The notes under the pieces were generated by a model, which saw nothing but the letters and a program-made list of their open reading frames with translations, did no database searches and had not been told where the DNA came from. Shown one piece after another: positions 16,749 to 25,800 of a stretch of 64,000 nucleotides of DNA (positions within the stretch are counted from its first letter, which is position 1; every line of letters starts with the position of its first letter). The DNA is taken from assembly GCA_017480115.1 (NCBI GenBank), contig JAFVBH010000033.1, positions 1 through 64,000 of the forward strand, read 5' to 3'. Position numbers and translations under genes: made by a program. The stretch is from Clostridia bacterium (GTDB taxonomy: Bacteria > Bacillota > Clostridia > Oscillospirales > Acutalibacteraceae).

Positions 16749-18764
16749 CTATCCTATACTATTCAGATATTCAATGATTCCGTTGGCGATCGCCGTGGCA
16801 AGGACGGTTTGGCAGGCGTCGGTGATCAGAACGCTGCAATCGGACACATTGGACAAAAAACCGCATTCCACCAGCACCGACGGGCATTCCTCTACCCGCG
16901 TGACCTGAAACGGATAGAACTTGATTCCTTTGTCTACCGCCTCATATTCCGCCGTACCCTGCCTGTAAATATTATTTTTATAAACCGTTACCATCTGCCG
17001 ATGGATCGACGCCGCAAGCGGCATGGATTGGCTGTAATAATAAAACGTATGCGTGCCCGAGGACGCCGCCGAGGAGGAGCTGTCGCTGTGAATGCTGACG
17101 AACGCATCTGGCATGTACTGCCGCGCGGAACGCATACGGTCATTCAAAGAGACGTCTGCGTCAGATGTGCGCGTCATCAATACTTGCACCCCTTGCTGTT
17201 GCAGGATCGCGGCGACCTTCCCGGCGATGGAAAGATTGACCGCGCTCTCATAGACGCCCGGGTATATGCCCGGCGCGCCCTGATCACTGCCGCCGTGACC
17301 GGGATCCAGCATCACGGTTTTGCCGCCGGTATTAATATTTCGGATGGACAGCTTAAATCTGCCGTCCTCTGTCAGTGAAAGCGAACAACCCGCGTACCTT
17401 CCCGGCCTTGTCAGATTACAGCGCAGCGTTACGGTATTGTTGCCGTTGTTGATCCATTGCAAAGAACTTACAACGTCGCCGTTGGGGACGGAAAAACTGC
17501 CGCCTGCCGACGCCGTGTAATAGAACGTAATATCCAAATACTGCGCGGTAAACGCGGTGACATTATACCGCCGCCCCTGATAGCCGGTATAATACCCCTG
17601 CGGCGAAAGGGCAATGCTTGTCGGAACCGCCCACGCGGTGCGGATATAATAATCCGTGGTGGTACCGTTAGAAACGGCGTCGGACGCCGTCAGCGTATTC
17701 TGCGGCAGCGTATAACCGGGCGAAAGCAGGCGCGCGTCCTTGGCGTAGACTTTCCTGCCGGAAGCCAATACGTACATCAGCTCGTCCTCATAGGTCACGA
17801 CGCTGGTAATATAGTCAAAGGTGCCCCGCGCCAAAGGCGAGTACTGCGGGTCGGAATAATCCGCGCTGTCCGACGCGGGCGTTGTCTCGGTTTTATCCTT
17901 TAAAATTTCACAGATCGTCGCGGCGCCGTTGCCGCTGTCCACATAGGCGGTATACAAGCCGTGATTCCCGTTTGCATAGAAAGAAACGAGATTATTTGCC
18001 TGTTCGATCTGCGCGGCTCTCGCGGCAATATCAGCGTTGTTGGCGATCAAATACAGCTCGCCGCCGGTCATCGTCTCGGATTTATCCCCGTAAACGCCGG
18101 TGACGACAATATTGCCCAGGGGCGTATTCTGCCCCAGCGACGGCATGGTATAGATGCCCGCAAAGGTCTTATAATCCCTCGTTCCCTCGCTTTGGGTAAA
18201 CGCGTTTCGGTCGGTCGCGGTCAGCGCAACCGTCTGCCCGCCGATCTGCGCCGTCACTGCCGCGTCCTTATGCGCCAACGCGAGGATCTCGATCTGCGTA
18301 CCGGCTGCCGCCTCAGTTTTACCCTGCGGTCCCACGCCGCGAACAATATCGATCCCGTACTCAACGGAAAATTCCTTGGTAATACTGCCGTAGGTAAACG
18401 TAAACATGTTCACGCCCTGCGACAGGACGTATTCCACGGTAAACAATCCGTCCGTCACGGGGATTGTCTCGCCGTTGCAGGAAAGGGTATAGTTGCCGTC
18501 GCAGGAACCGGCAAAGGAGAAGGCGGATTCATAGCTTGTAACGTAGGTCTCCGTCGGCGTGGTAAAGGTAATGCTGTCCGCCTGCTGTACCGTCAGATTC
18601 GGCGGCATGGTATAGCTTACAAATCCGTCGGCGGTGGTCGCCTCGGAAAAACGGCTCTCGTGGCTGCCGGTCTGCGTTCTGAAAACAAAAAAGAACATCA
18701 GCACCGCAACTGTCAAAAATGCGGCGGCAGAGATCAATATTTTCTTTTTCGGCGTTTGCGTCAT
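16749..18764 (-). CDS. N-acetylmuramoyl-L-alanine amidase (Amidase_3) with long N-terminal region
   Basis: A 671-residue cell-wall hydrolase. Residues 1-12 are basic and 9-29 form a membrane anchor or signal segment. The middle (about 60-490) is made of beta-rich modules of unknown fold that may bind wall or copper-amine-oxidase-like partners. The C-terminal 185 residues are Amidase_3: MLDPGHGGSDQGAPG (Zn His), YESAVNLSIA (Zn Glu), AFVSIHSDSS (Zn His) and VLVECGFLSN (catalytic Glu). It cleaves between MurNAc and L-Ala. It is followed by the GHL10 lipoprotein gene upstream, 10 bases away, in one operon. A role in division or sporulation wall remodelling is plausible only. Confidence 0.9.
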   Translation of the reverse strand: MTQTPKKKILISAAAFLTVAVLMFFFVFRTQTGSHESRFSEATTADGFVSYTMPPNLTVQQADSITFTTPTETYVTSYESAFSFAGSCDGNYTLSCNGETIPVTDGLFTVEYVLSQGVNMFTFTYGSITKEFSVEYGIDIVRGVGPQGKTEAAAGTQIEILALAHKDAAVTAQIGGQTVALTATDRNAFTQSEGTRDYKTFAGIYTMPSLGQNTPLGNIVVTGVYGDKSETMTGGELYLIANNADIAARAAQIEQANNLVSFYANGNHGLYTAYVDSGNGAATICEILKDKTETTPASDSADYSDPQYSPLARGTFDYITSVVTYEDELMYVLASGRKVYAKDARLLSPGYTLPQNTLTASDAVSNGTTTDYYIRTAWAVPTSIALSPQGYYTGYQGRRYNVTAFTAQYLDITFYYTASAGGSFSVPNGDVVSSLQWINNGNNTVTLRCNLTRPGRYAGCSLSLTEDGRFKLSIRNINTGGKTVMLDPGHGGSDQGAPGIYPGVYESAVNLSIAGKVAAILQQQGVQVLMTRTSDADVSLNDRMRSARQYMPDAFVSIHSDSSSSAASSGTHTFYYYSQSMPLAASIHRQMVTVYKNNIYRQGTAEYEAVDKGIKFYPFQVTRVEECPSVLVECGFLSNVSDCSVLITDACQTVLATAIANGIIEYLNSIG

Positions 18765-18774
18765 GCTTCGTTCC

Positions 18775-20058
18775 TTATTCCATCAGGGTAAATACATTCT
18801 GCGCTTCGGCGGCCTTGATTGCGTTTGTTTGATTGCCGACCAGATCCGTGTATGAGAACAGACAAAAACCGCTGCATACGGCGTTGTCTCTGATTATTTT
18901 TATCTGCCGTGCGACCACGTCGCTGTTTTGGAGCCATTCTTCACGCCCCGCTGCGGAACCTGCATAGCTGTCCTCCGCCCCGGTTTTATACATGGCAAGC
19001 CCGATATACAGCTTCACATCCGCGCCATCGCAAAGCGCCGTCCACGCGGCGAACAGCGGATCAAATCCATAGTTTTTATTCAAAAAACCAAAATATATCT
19101 GCGGAATGATATAATCGCAATAGCCGGTGTTTTTCACCCAATATTCCACATCGGCATAATAGGAATTATAATTGGTATCCATGATCCCGCCGGGGCTGAC
19201 GCCGAAAGGTATGTCGGGGCGCGCGGTTTTCACGGCGGCATACATACCCGAGACAAGGCTGTTGACATTCGCTCTGCGCCAGTCGCCCAACGATAAATTC
19301 CCGCCGTTGTCTATGTAGGCATGATATTCCGCGCTGTCCAGCGTGCCGACGTCGGTGGGATAAAAATAATCGTCGATATGAATGCCGTCGACCGCATAGG
19401 CGGCGAGGATTTCACGCACACCGTCAAGGATCAGCCGCTGCACCTCAGGGTAAGACGGGTCAAAATAGATCCCGCTGTCGCTGATCAACAGCATATCGTC
19501 GTTGCCGCTGTCGCGCATCTGTTTTGCCGGATTGCCGTCGCTCAACGCGGTAATATCGTTATTGTAGCTCACGCGGTAGGGATTGATCCATGCATGCAGC
19601 TGCAGCCCGCAGGCATGGGCGGCGGACACGGCAAGCGCCAAGGGATCGATGCCGGGCGCGACGCCCTGCGTTCCTGTCAGATAAGACGACCATGGGAAGA
19701 TCGCCGACGGGTAAAAAGCGTCGGCAAAGGCTCTGGCATGAAAAAATACCGTATTAAACCCTTTTTTCGCCAGCATCTGAAAATTTGACAGCAGTGTGTC
19801 GTAAAATCCGCGTTCTCCATGCTGATACAGCGCGCCGATCTCCGCATAAGTCATCCAAAAGCCGCGCATCTCCCGCAGCGTATCCATGCGCTCGCCGTCC
19901 GTCGCCGTTGCGCTCGCCGTCTGCGCAGGCTCCGTCAGCACAACAGTCGTCGGCTCCGCCGTGGGCTCGCCTGTGCGCAGCTCCCTGCCGCAGGCGGTCA
20001 GCAGCAATGAGATACACAGAAACGACAGCAGCGCGGCTCTGAATTTATTCTTTTGCAT
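18775..20058 (-). CDS. GHL10-family (DUF187) glycoside hydrolase-like lipoprotein
   Basis: About 427 residues. The lipobox LLTAC near residue 21 marks a lipoprotein, followed by a Thr/Ala-rich linker. The rest is a GHL10/DUF187 TIM barrel: MRGFWMTYAEIGAL, GFNTVFFHARAFADAFYPS, LHAWINPYRVS, DGIHIDDYFYP and VSPGGIMDTN are all typical. These enzymes are thought to act on peptidoglycan or exopolysaccharide glycan chains, which fits the amidase gene next to it. The start is uncertain: ATG at 20058 gives a proper signal peptide but the ribosome-binding site is poor. It overlaps the exonuclease end. Confidence 0.87.
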   Translation of the reverse strand: MQKNKFRAALLSFLCISLLLTACGRELRTGEPTAEPTTVVLTEPAQTASATATDGERMDTLREMRGFWMTYAEIGALYQHGERGFYDTLLSNFQMLAKKGFNTVFFHARAFADAFYPSAIFPWSSYLTGTQGVAPGIDPLALAVSAAHACGLQLHAWINPYRVSYNNDITALSDGNPAKQMRDSGNDDMLLISDSGIYFDPSYPEVQRLILDGVREILAAYAVDGIHIDDYFYPTDVGTLDSAEYHAYIDNGGNLSLGDWRRANVNSLVSGMYAAVKTARPDIPFGVSPGGIMDTNYNSYYADVEYWVKNTGYCDYIIPQIYFGFLNKNYGFDPLFAAWTALCDGADVKLYIGLAMYKTGAEDSYAGSAAGREEWLQNSDVVARQIKIIRDNAVCSGFCLFSYTDLVGNQTNAIKAAEAQNVFTLME

Positions 20059-20920
20059 TGTTCTCATTCCCATTGATCTCATAGGCGTTGCGGTAGGAAA
20101 TTTTAATATCCATACCGTCTGCAAGCTCTACAAATTTGATGGTACACCGCTTAAAAATATTACATGCCGGGCAGCCGAACAGCGCTTTAAAACCCGTAGA
20201 ACCGGATTTCCAGTCGCCGCACAGCCGCATTTGGTTCCCGCATATGTCGCAATGGCAGGTCATCAGGTGCCGGTCGATACGGGGATTATGAATATCCGTC
20301 ACCGTAACCGCTTTATAGCGAAGCCGTTTATAAAAGCCCTTGTCGCATGTCTTTATATATTTGGGCAGTCTGTCGGCGTCATAACATTTTTTCAGGCATT
20401 CATAGGCGATATAGCTGTCGTCCCGCGCCCGATGCGCCTGATATTTCTCCACGTCGATCCCCAAAACTTCCGCCGCGTTGACCAGCCCGATCTGATTGCT
20501 CGTATCCGGCGCGGTAAAGGGCTGGCAGTAGTTTTGAAGATTGGCATATTTTTTGATAAACGGGACGGTCTCCGCATTGGAATAATAAAAATAGTTATCC
20601 AAAAGCGCCCGCAGATCGCCGCTGCCCCATGACATAAAAACCGTATCCCCTGGCGGCAGCCATGCGCGAAAGGCTTTGATCGCTTCATGAAACGGAAGCC
20701 CCGCGTGCCTGATCTCCTCATTGGTGATATGCGTCAGCCGCTTGACCTGCGAGGTCAGCTTTCTGCCGGAAATCGGCTTTACCAAACAGGTAAAGTCATC
20801 GATAAAATTCAGATCATCGTCCACCAGCACGGCGCCAATCTCAATAATCTCATTGATGTACCCACGTATTTTCTTTACAAAAACATTATCCCATTCGAGA
20901 TCCATGATCACATAATACAT
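20045..20920 (-). CDS. DEDD-type 3'-5' exonuclease
   Basis: A 291-residue exonuclease of the DnaQ-like superfamily. The first acidic motif is VIMDLEWDN near residue 5, followed by EIIEIGAVLVDDDLNF. The other catalytic residues fit DTVFMSWGSGDLRALLD and AHRARDDSYIAYEC. The C-terminal part holds CDICG and a second Cys pair (GCPACNIFKRC), probably a zinc ribbon that binds nucleic acid. The ATG at 20920 follows CGGAGT. Substrate is unknown; DNA or RNA ends are possible. It is the first gene of the minus-strand set ending with the amidase. Confidence 0.87.
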   Translation of the reverse strand: MYYVIMDLEWDNVFVKKIRGYINEIIEIGAVLVDDDLNFIDDFTCLVKPISGRKLTSQVKRLTHITNEEIRHAGLPFHEAIKAFRAWLPPGDTVFMSWGSGDLRALLDNYFYYSNAETVPFIKKYANLQNYCQPFTAPDTSNQIGLVNAAEVLGIDVEKYQAHRARDDSYIAYECLKKCYDADRLPKYIKTCDKGFYKRLRYKAVTVTDIHNPRIDRHLMTCHCDICGNQMRLCGDWKSGSTGFKALFGCPACNIFKRCTIKFVELADGMDIKISYRNAYEINGNENNAKE

Positions 20921-21004
20921 ACCGTTACTCCGAATAAACAATATTCTTTGATATTTTATCACATATCTTCAGAAAGCTCAACTGTTTATGCGCGTATTTT
21001 TTTA

Positions 21005-21033
21005 TTGACATAAATTTTATAAAAACGTATAAT
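21005..21033 (+). promoter_or_regulatory. Consensus promoter of the GH95 gene
   Basis: TTGACA (21005-21010) and TATAAT (21028-21033), both perfect, are 17 bases apart. A GGAGG ribosome-binding site follows at 21054-21058. Confidence 0.9.
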
Positions 21034-21063
21034 TTTACCGAAAAACAATTTTCGGAGGTCGCC

Positions 21064-23331
21064 ATGGCAGACAATATTCTTTTCTATCGATCCCCGGCGG
21101 TAATGTTTGAGGAGGCGCTTCCCCTCGGCGGCGGTAAAACCGGCGCAATGGTCTATGGCGGCGTTGACTGTGAAACGTTGGATCTGAACTATGACGAGCT
21201 GTGGACGGGCTTTCCCCGGGACGATAACCGCAGCGGCGCGGTAAAAGCGTTCAGAAAGGCTCGGGCGGCAGCCATGCAGGGCAAGCTTTTGCAGGCGCAG
21301 GACATCATTGAAAAAGAGATCGCCTCGCCCGACGTGGCGGCATATATGCCGCTGGGCACGCTGCAAATCACACGGGATTCGGGCGCGGTCTCCGACTACC
21401 GCCGCACGCTGGATATTGACGACGCCTGCGCGCAGGTGACTTACCGAAAAGACGGTACGGCATACCGCTGCGAATATTTTATCAGCGCGCCCCGCGACTG
21501 CCTTATTATAAGATATTCCGCAAGCGGGAAAAATAAGATCAGCTTTTTCGCGGCATTGGACACCGCGCATAAAAAAAGCTTCGGCGCTGCGGACGGCGTT
21601 TATTATATGGACGGCGAGTGTCCCTTTGATTCCAAGCCCAACAGGGACAATATCCCCGAGCGCAACTGTATGTATACCGACATGCCCGCCGCGCGGGGCA
21701 TACGGTTTCGGACGGCAATCAAAATTCTGACAAAGGGCGGCAGTGTTTTCGCAAGTGAAAAAGGCATCGATGTGCAAAATGCACAGGAAGCGATCCTGTT
21801 CATCGCCTGTGAAAGCAGCTACAAGGATTATAAAACCCACCCGTTCCTTGCTGGCAAGGAATACGCGCGCGCGGCGATCCGAAAAACGCAGCAGGCGGCG
21901 GCAGTTGATTTTGATACGCTGCAAAGGGAACACATCGAGGATTACAGGCAGTATTACGACCGCGTCAGCTTTACATTGGAAGGGAAAAATAAAACCGATA
22001 TTCCCACCGATGAACGGCTGTTTCAATTTCAGCAGGACAAATCGGACGTGGGCTTATATGCGCTGTTATTCAATTACGGCAGATACCTGACCATATGCGC
22101 CTCCCGTCCCGGTACGCAGGCGATGAATTTGCAGGGTATCTGGAACAACCGGTACGACCCGCCGTGGAATGCGGATTACACCGTCAATATCAACACGCAG
22201 ATGAACTATTTCCCGACCTTGATGTGTGATCTGGCGGAAATGCATCTGCCGCTGATCGAGTTTGTACAAAAACTGGCGGATAACGGAAGCAAAACGGCGC
22301 GGGAATATTACGGCGCAGGCGGTTTTTGCGCCCACCACAACAGCGATATTTGGGGCGCATGCCAACCTGTCAGCGGGCTGGCGCAATGGGTATTCTGGCC
22401 GATGTCCGGCGGATGGCTGTGCCATCATGTGTTCGAGCATTACGAATATACGCAGGATACCGAATATTTACGCAAGACCGCATACCCGATTCTGTCCGCC
22501 GCCTCGGAATTTTATCTGGATGTTTTGACGGAGGATCCGGACGGTCATCTGATCTTTGCGCCCTCTACTTCGCCGGAAAATTCCTTTTTACTCAACGGCA
22601 AAAAATGTTCCGTCAGCGAAACGACTTGCATGACGATGAGTATTATCCGTGAGCTGTTTGAAAATACGCAAGCCGCCGCCGAAATCCTCGGGATCAGCGA
22701 CGCCGTCACCGACAGGATCCGGCATGCGCTGCCCCGTCTGCTGCCGATACAAATCGCCGATGACGGCAGGCTGCGGGAATGGTATCGGGAGTACGAGGAA
22801 TGGGAGCCGCACCACCGACATATTTCCCACTTGTACGGGCTGCACCCCGCGCGGTTGATTACGCCCGAAAAGACGCCGGCGCTGGCAGACGCGGCAAGAA
22901 AAACGCTGGAGGCACGCGGCGACGAGGGCACCGGATGGAGCCTTGGTTGGAAAATCAACTTTTGGGCGCGACTGTTTGACGGCGACCACGCGCTGCGGCT
23001 GATCGATCTGCAATTAAGACCGGTCATAGACCGAAATCATATCGCCTATCAAGCCGGGGGCGGCTCCTACCCGAACCTGTTTGACGCGCACCCGCCGTTT
23101 CAGATCGACGGCAATTTCGGCGCTGCCGCAGGGATTGCAGAGATGCTGCTGCAATCCGACGGGGAGACGATATGGCTTCTGCCTGCGTTGCCGGACGCAT
23201 GGAAAAGCGGAAAAATCCGCGGTCTGCGCGTCAAGGGCGGCGCCAAGGTGGACATCAGCTGGCAAAACGGAAAAATAACCGATTATGCCGTTATCGGCGG
23301 CAAGGATATGCAAATTATCCACTGTCATTAA
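21064..23331 (+). CDS. GH95 alpha-L-fucosidase (or alpha-L-galactosidase)
   Basis: A 755-residue family 95 inverting glycosidase. The N-terminal domain starts with [27 protein letters not shown]. The catalytic alpha-toroid has [19 protein letters not shown] near residue 375, [23 protein letters not shown] near 500 (general acid Glu505) and [16 protein letters not shown] near 690. These correspond to the Asn, Glu and Asp catalytic residues of bifidobacterial AfcA. There is no signal peptide, so it acts in the cytoplasm on imported oligosaccharides. It stands alone under a perfect consensus promoter, with its own terminator. Confidence 0.93.
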   Translation: MADNILFYRSPAVMFEEALPLGGGKTGAMVYGGVDCETLDLNYDELWTGFPRDDNRSGAVKAFRKARAAAMQGKLLQAQDIIEKEIASPDVAAYMPLGTLQITRDSGAVSDYRRTLDIDDACAQVTYRKDGTAYRCEYFISAPRDCLIIRYSASGKNKISFFAALDTAHKKSFGAADGVYYMDGECPFDSKPNRDNIPERNCMYTDMPAARGIRFRTAIKILTKGGSVFASEKGIDVQNAQEAILFIACESSYKDYKTHPFLAGKEYARAAIRKTQQAAAVDFDTLQREHIEDYRQYYDRVSFTLEGKNKTDIPTDERLFQFQQDKSDVGLYALLFNYGRYLTICASRPGTQAMNLQGIWNNRYDPPWNADYTVNINTQMNYFPTLMCDLAEMHLPLIEFVQKLADNGSKTAREYYGAGGFCAHHNSDIWGACQPVSGLAQWVFWPMSGGWLCHHVFEHYEYTQDTEYLRKTAYPILSAASEFYLDVLTEDPDGHLIFAPSTSPENSFLLNGKKCSVSETTCMTMSIIRELFENTQAAAEILGISDAVTDRIRHALPRLLPIQIADDGRLREWYREYEEWEPHHRHISHLYGLHPARLITPEKTPALADAARKTLEARGDEGTGWSLGWKINFWARLFDGDHALRLIDLQLRPVIDRNHIAYQAGGGSYPNLFDAHPPFQIDGNFGAAAGIAEMLLQSDGETIWLLPALPDAWKSGKIRGLRVKGGAKVDISWQNGKITDYAVIGGKDMQIIHCH

Positions 23332-23350
23332 TCTTCAAAATCAATGATCT

Positions 23351-23386
23351 CCGCAGATACTGTATCCGGTATCTGCGGATTTTTAT
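23351..23386 (+). terminator. Intrinsic terminator of the GH95 gene
   Basis: CCGCAGATAC (23351-23360) pairs perfectly with GTATCTGCGG (23369-23378), and ATTTTTA follows. Confidence 0.88.
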
Positions 23387-23401
23387 TACAATCGGTATAA
23401 A

Positions 23402-23450
23402 ATATTCCATTTTGTATAATCCCGCATTTGCATTATACAAAATGGAATAT
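23402..23450. repeat. Perfect 19-bp inverted repeat
   Basis: Bases 23402-23420 and 23432-23450 are exact reverse complements with an 11-base spacer. Each arm contains TATAAT-like sequence (23415-23420, and the complement of 23432-23437). It is not followed by a T-run on either strand, so it is not a usual terminator. It lies in the 318-base gap between the GH95 terminator and the ispG terminator, where I see no gene. Confidence 0.85.
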
Positions 23451-23458
23451 GGACGTTT

Positions 23459-23581
23459 TTATCAACAAAACAATCAACATTCTACAGTGCAGTTGTTATC
23501 AACAGAATTCCACGCGCTTTCGACAGGTTTTCAAAAAGAAAACGACCGGTTTTCAACAAGTTACAGAAAAGTTTATCGACA
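23459..23581 (+). repeat. Cluster of DnaA-box-like 9-mers
   Basis: Four 9-mers in one orientation resemble the DnaA box TTATCCACA: TTATCAACA at 23459-23467 and 23496-23504, TTTTCAACA at 23550-23558 and TTATCGACA at 23573-23581. Weaker matches lie at 23471 and 23517. Two of the four are identical and three are one mismatch from consensus. The stretch is non-coding and AT-rich and follows the perfect inverted repeat. It resembles a DnaA-box cluster rather than a full oriC, because no dnaA or dnaN is near. Confidence 0.5.
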
Positions 23582-23604
23582 CATTTAAATGAGTCTCAAA
23601 AGCA

Positions 23605-23634
23605 AAAAAAATATCCCGGAGCAAATACCGGGAT
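23605..23634 (-). terminator. Intrinsic terminator of the cdsA-dxr-rseP-ispG operon
   Basis: On the minus strand ATCCCGG and CCGGGAT (23628-23634 and 23613-23619) form a seven-pair stem with an eight-base loop, followed by a run of eight T. Confidence 0.82.
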
Positions 23635-23650
23635 CAATAAAAAAATAATA

Positions 23651-24697
23651 TTACATTTTTTCGATTTCCTGCAAAAGGGTCGGCACCAGCGCCGTTTCAT
23701 CGACTTTTTTGACGATCTCCCCCTTTTTAAATATCAGACCGCAGCCGTCGCCGCCCGCGATACCGATGTCCGCTTCTCTCGCCTCTCCCGGGCCGTTGAC
23801 AACGCAGCCCATCACAGCGACGGTGATATTCTTATCGCAATCTCGCAGCTTTTCCTCCACTTCCGAGGCGATCCCAATCAAATCGATCGCCGTTCTGCCA
23901 CAAGTGGGACAAGAGACGAACTGCACGCCGCCACTGCGCCTGCCGACCGCTTTCAGAATATCCTTTGCCGCGTAGATCTCCTTTACCGGATCCGCCGTCA
24001 GCGACACGCGAATCGTATCGCCGATGCCGTCCAGCAGCAGCGCGCCGATACCGGCAGCGGACTTAATCAGCCCCATGCGTTCTGTCCCCGCTTCGGTCAC
24101 GCCGACATGGAGCGGATACTGCGTTTTTTCAGCGATCATGCGATAGCTTTGCACCGTACGCAAAACGTCCGAGGATTTGATCGAAATTACAATATCGTCA
24201 AAATCGAATTTTTCCAGCAGCGAGCAGTGATATAACGCGCTTTCTGCCAGCGCTTCCGGCGTCGGCGCGCCGTACTTCGCAAGGATCTCCTTTTCCAGAG
24301 AACCGGAATTTACCCCGATCCGAATGGGGATCCCCTGACGACGGCAAGCGTCGGCAACCGCTTTCACACGGTCGTCCGCGCCGATATTGCCGGGATTGAT
24401 ACGAATCTTATCCACACCGGCAGCAACACAATCCAGCGCAAGGCGATAATCGAAATGAATATCCGCCACCACGGGAATTTTTATATTCTCTTTCAGCGCC
24501 GCCACCGTTTTTACGCACGCGGCGTCCGGCACCGCTACGCGTACAATCTCGCAGCCCGCGTCCTGCAGCGCCTGCGCCTGCCGCACGCATCGCTCGGCGT
24601 CTCTTGACGGCGTATTCAGCATCGACTGCACGGCAACGGGATTGTTGCCGCCGATCTTAACGCCGCCGATATTCACTTCTTTCGCGATTCTTCTCAT
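23651..24697 (-). CDS. ispG: 4-hydroxy-3-methylbut-2-enyl diphosphate synthase (flavodoxin-type)
   Basis: IspG converts MEcPP to HMBPP with a [4Fe-4S] cluster. The N-terminal TIM barrel starts IGGNNPVAVQSMLNTP, and ADIHFDYRLAL follows. The C-terminal reductase-like part holds the cluster cysteines in VSCPTCGRTAIDL and AVMGCVVNGPGEARE with its Glu ligand. The length of 348 is that of the short two-domain bacterial form. It is the last gene of the operon; rseP ends 14 bases upstream. Together with dxr here and ispH near 3 kb, it covers three MEP-pathway steps. Confidence 0.97.
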   Translation of the reverse strand: MRRIAKEVNIGGVKIGGNNPVAVQSMLNTPSRDAERCVRQAQALQDAGCEIVRVAVPDAACVKTVAALKENIKIPVVADIHFDYRLALDCVAAGVDKIRINPGNIGADDRVKAVADACRRQGIPIRIGVNSGSLEKEILAKYGAPTPEALAESALYHCSLLEKFDFDDIVISIKSSDVLRTVQSYRMIAEKTQYPLHVGVTEAGTERMGLIKSAAGIGALLLDGIGDTIRVSLTADPVKEIYAAKDILKAVGRRSGGVQFVSCPTCGRTAIDLIGIASEVEEKLRDCDKNITVAVMGCVVNGPGEAREADIGIAGGDGCGLIFKKGEIVKKVDETALVPTLLQEIEKM

Positions 24698-24711
24698 GCT
24701 TTCACATCCCG

Positions 24712-25782
24712 TTATTTAAACAAATACACAATATCCTTGACCGATACCACTGCGATCAGCGCCAGCAGCAGGATCATACCCGCCGCGTGCACGTATTTTT
24801 CATACTTCGGCAGGATAGGTCGCCTCCTGATCCCCTCAACGGCAAGGAAAAACAGCCGCCCGCCATCCAGCGCGGGAATCGGCAGCAAATTAAACACACC
24901 GATATTAATGGTGATAAACGCCATGATCTCCACAATACGTAAAATTTGTTTTGACGCGGCGGCGTCGGACGCAACGCCCGCGATCGCCTGTATCGTACCG
25001 ATGGGACCGGATAAATCTTTCAAGCCGTAACGCCCCGTAAGCATATCAAACAGCGACAGCCATACGATACGCGCCGTAGACAGCGTGTCAAGCACCGTGT
25101 TGCTGATTACCAGCCAAGGCGTTTTTTTCGCACCGTACAGGATAAAATCGAAGATTACGGTCTGTCGTCCCTCGATTTCCTCGGTGGCGAACTTCACGCC
25201 CTCCAGCTTTATTTTTTCCCCGTCGCGGATTACGGTAAAATCGTAGACCGCGTCCGTGTCGCGCACCATGGCGTAGCTCAGATCGGTGGAATTGAAAATA
25301 TGCGTACCGTTCACGTTGATGATCTTATCGTTTTTCTGCAAGCCATAGTCGCAGCTGACGGCGGATTCATAAAAATCCGCAATGGTGCGCGTACCGATCA
25401 GTTCCTCGGAGCAATTGACGATCCCCAAAAGGAGCAATCCCAGCAGCAGATTCATCAACGCGCCTGCAGCAATGATAACAAACCGCTGCCAAACCTTTTT
25501 ATTACAAAATGCGCCGGGATCGTCGGACGCCTCGTCCTCCCCTTCCATACGGTTAAACCCGCCGATGGGCAGCAGGCGCAGCGAATACAGCGTATCCCTT
25601 TTTTTAAATTTAAACAGCAGCGGCCCCATGCCGATGGAAAACTCATGCACGGTAACATGATTCAGCTTCGCGGTAAAGAAATGACCGAACTCATGGATAA
25701 AAATAATGACGCCGAAAAACAGAACGGCAAACAGAATCGGCCATACTTTTCCCCATATCCCCGCTACGGTAACTGTAAGCAA
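24712..25782 (-). CDS. rseP: RseP-type site-2 protease (M50)
   Basis: An intramembrane zinc metalloprotease of 356 residues. The HExxH motif (HEFGH) stands at residues 30-34 in the first span. A PDZ domain lies at about 115-195. The third zinc ligand region is FNLLPIPALDGGRLFF. A last span closes the protein. In Firmicutes the orthologue (RasP/YluC) cleaves anti-sigma factors and FtsL after site-1 cleavage. The start codon is TTG, behind AAAGGGG. The position between dxr and ispG is conserved in Clostridia. Confidence 0.95.
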   Translation of the reverse strand: MLTVTVAGIWGKVWPILFAVLFFGVIIFIHEFGHFFTAKLNHVTVHEFSIGMGPLLFKFKKRDTLYSLRLLPIGGFNRMEGEDEASDDPGAFCNKKVWQRFVIIAAGALMNLLLGLLLLGIVNCSEELIGTRTIADFYESAVSCDYGLQKNDKIINVNGTHIFNSTDLSYAMVRDTDAVYDFTVIRDGEKIKLEGVKFATEEIEGRQTVIFDFILYGAKKTPWLVISNTVLDTLSTARIVWLSLFDMLTGRYGLKDLSGPIGTIQAIAGVASDAAASKQILRIVEIMAFITINIGVFNLLPIPALDGGRLFFLAVEGIRRRPILPKYEKYVHAAGMILLLALIAVVSVKDIVYLFK

Positions 25783-25800
25783 ACAAACAGCCCCTTTTCC

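Noticed and set aside
23332..23650. A complete oriC
   Set aside because: Boxes are imperfect, dnaA and dnaN are absent and the flanking genes are not those of an origin. I keep only a DnaA-box-like cluster.
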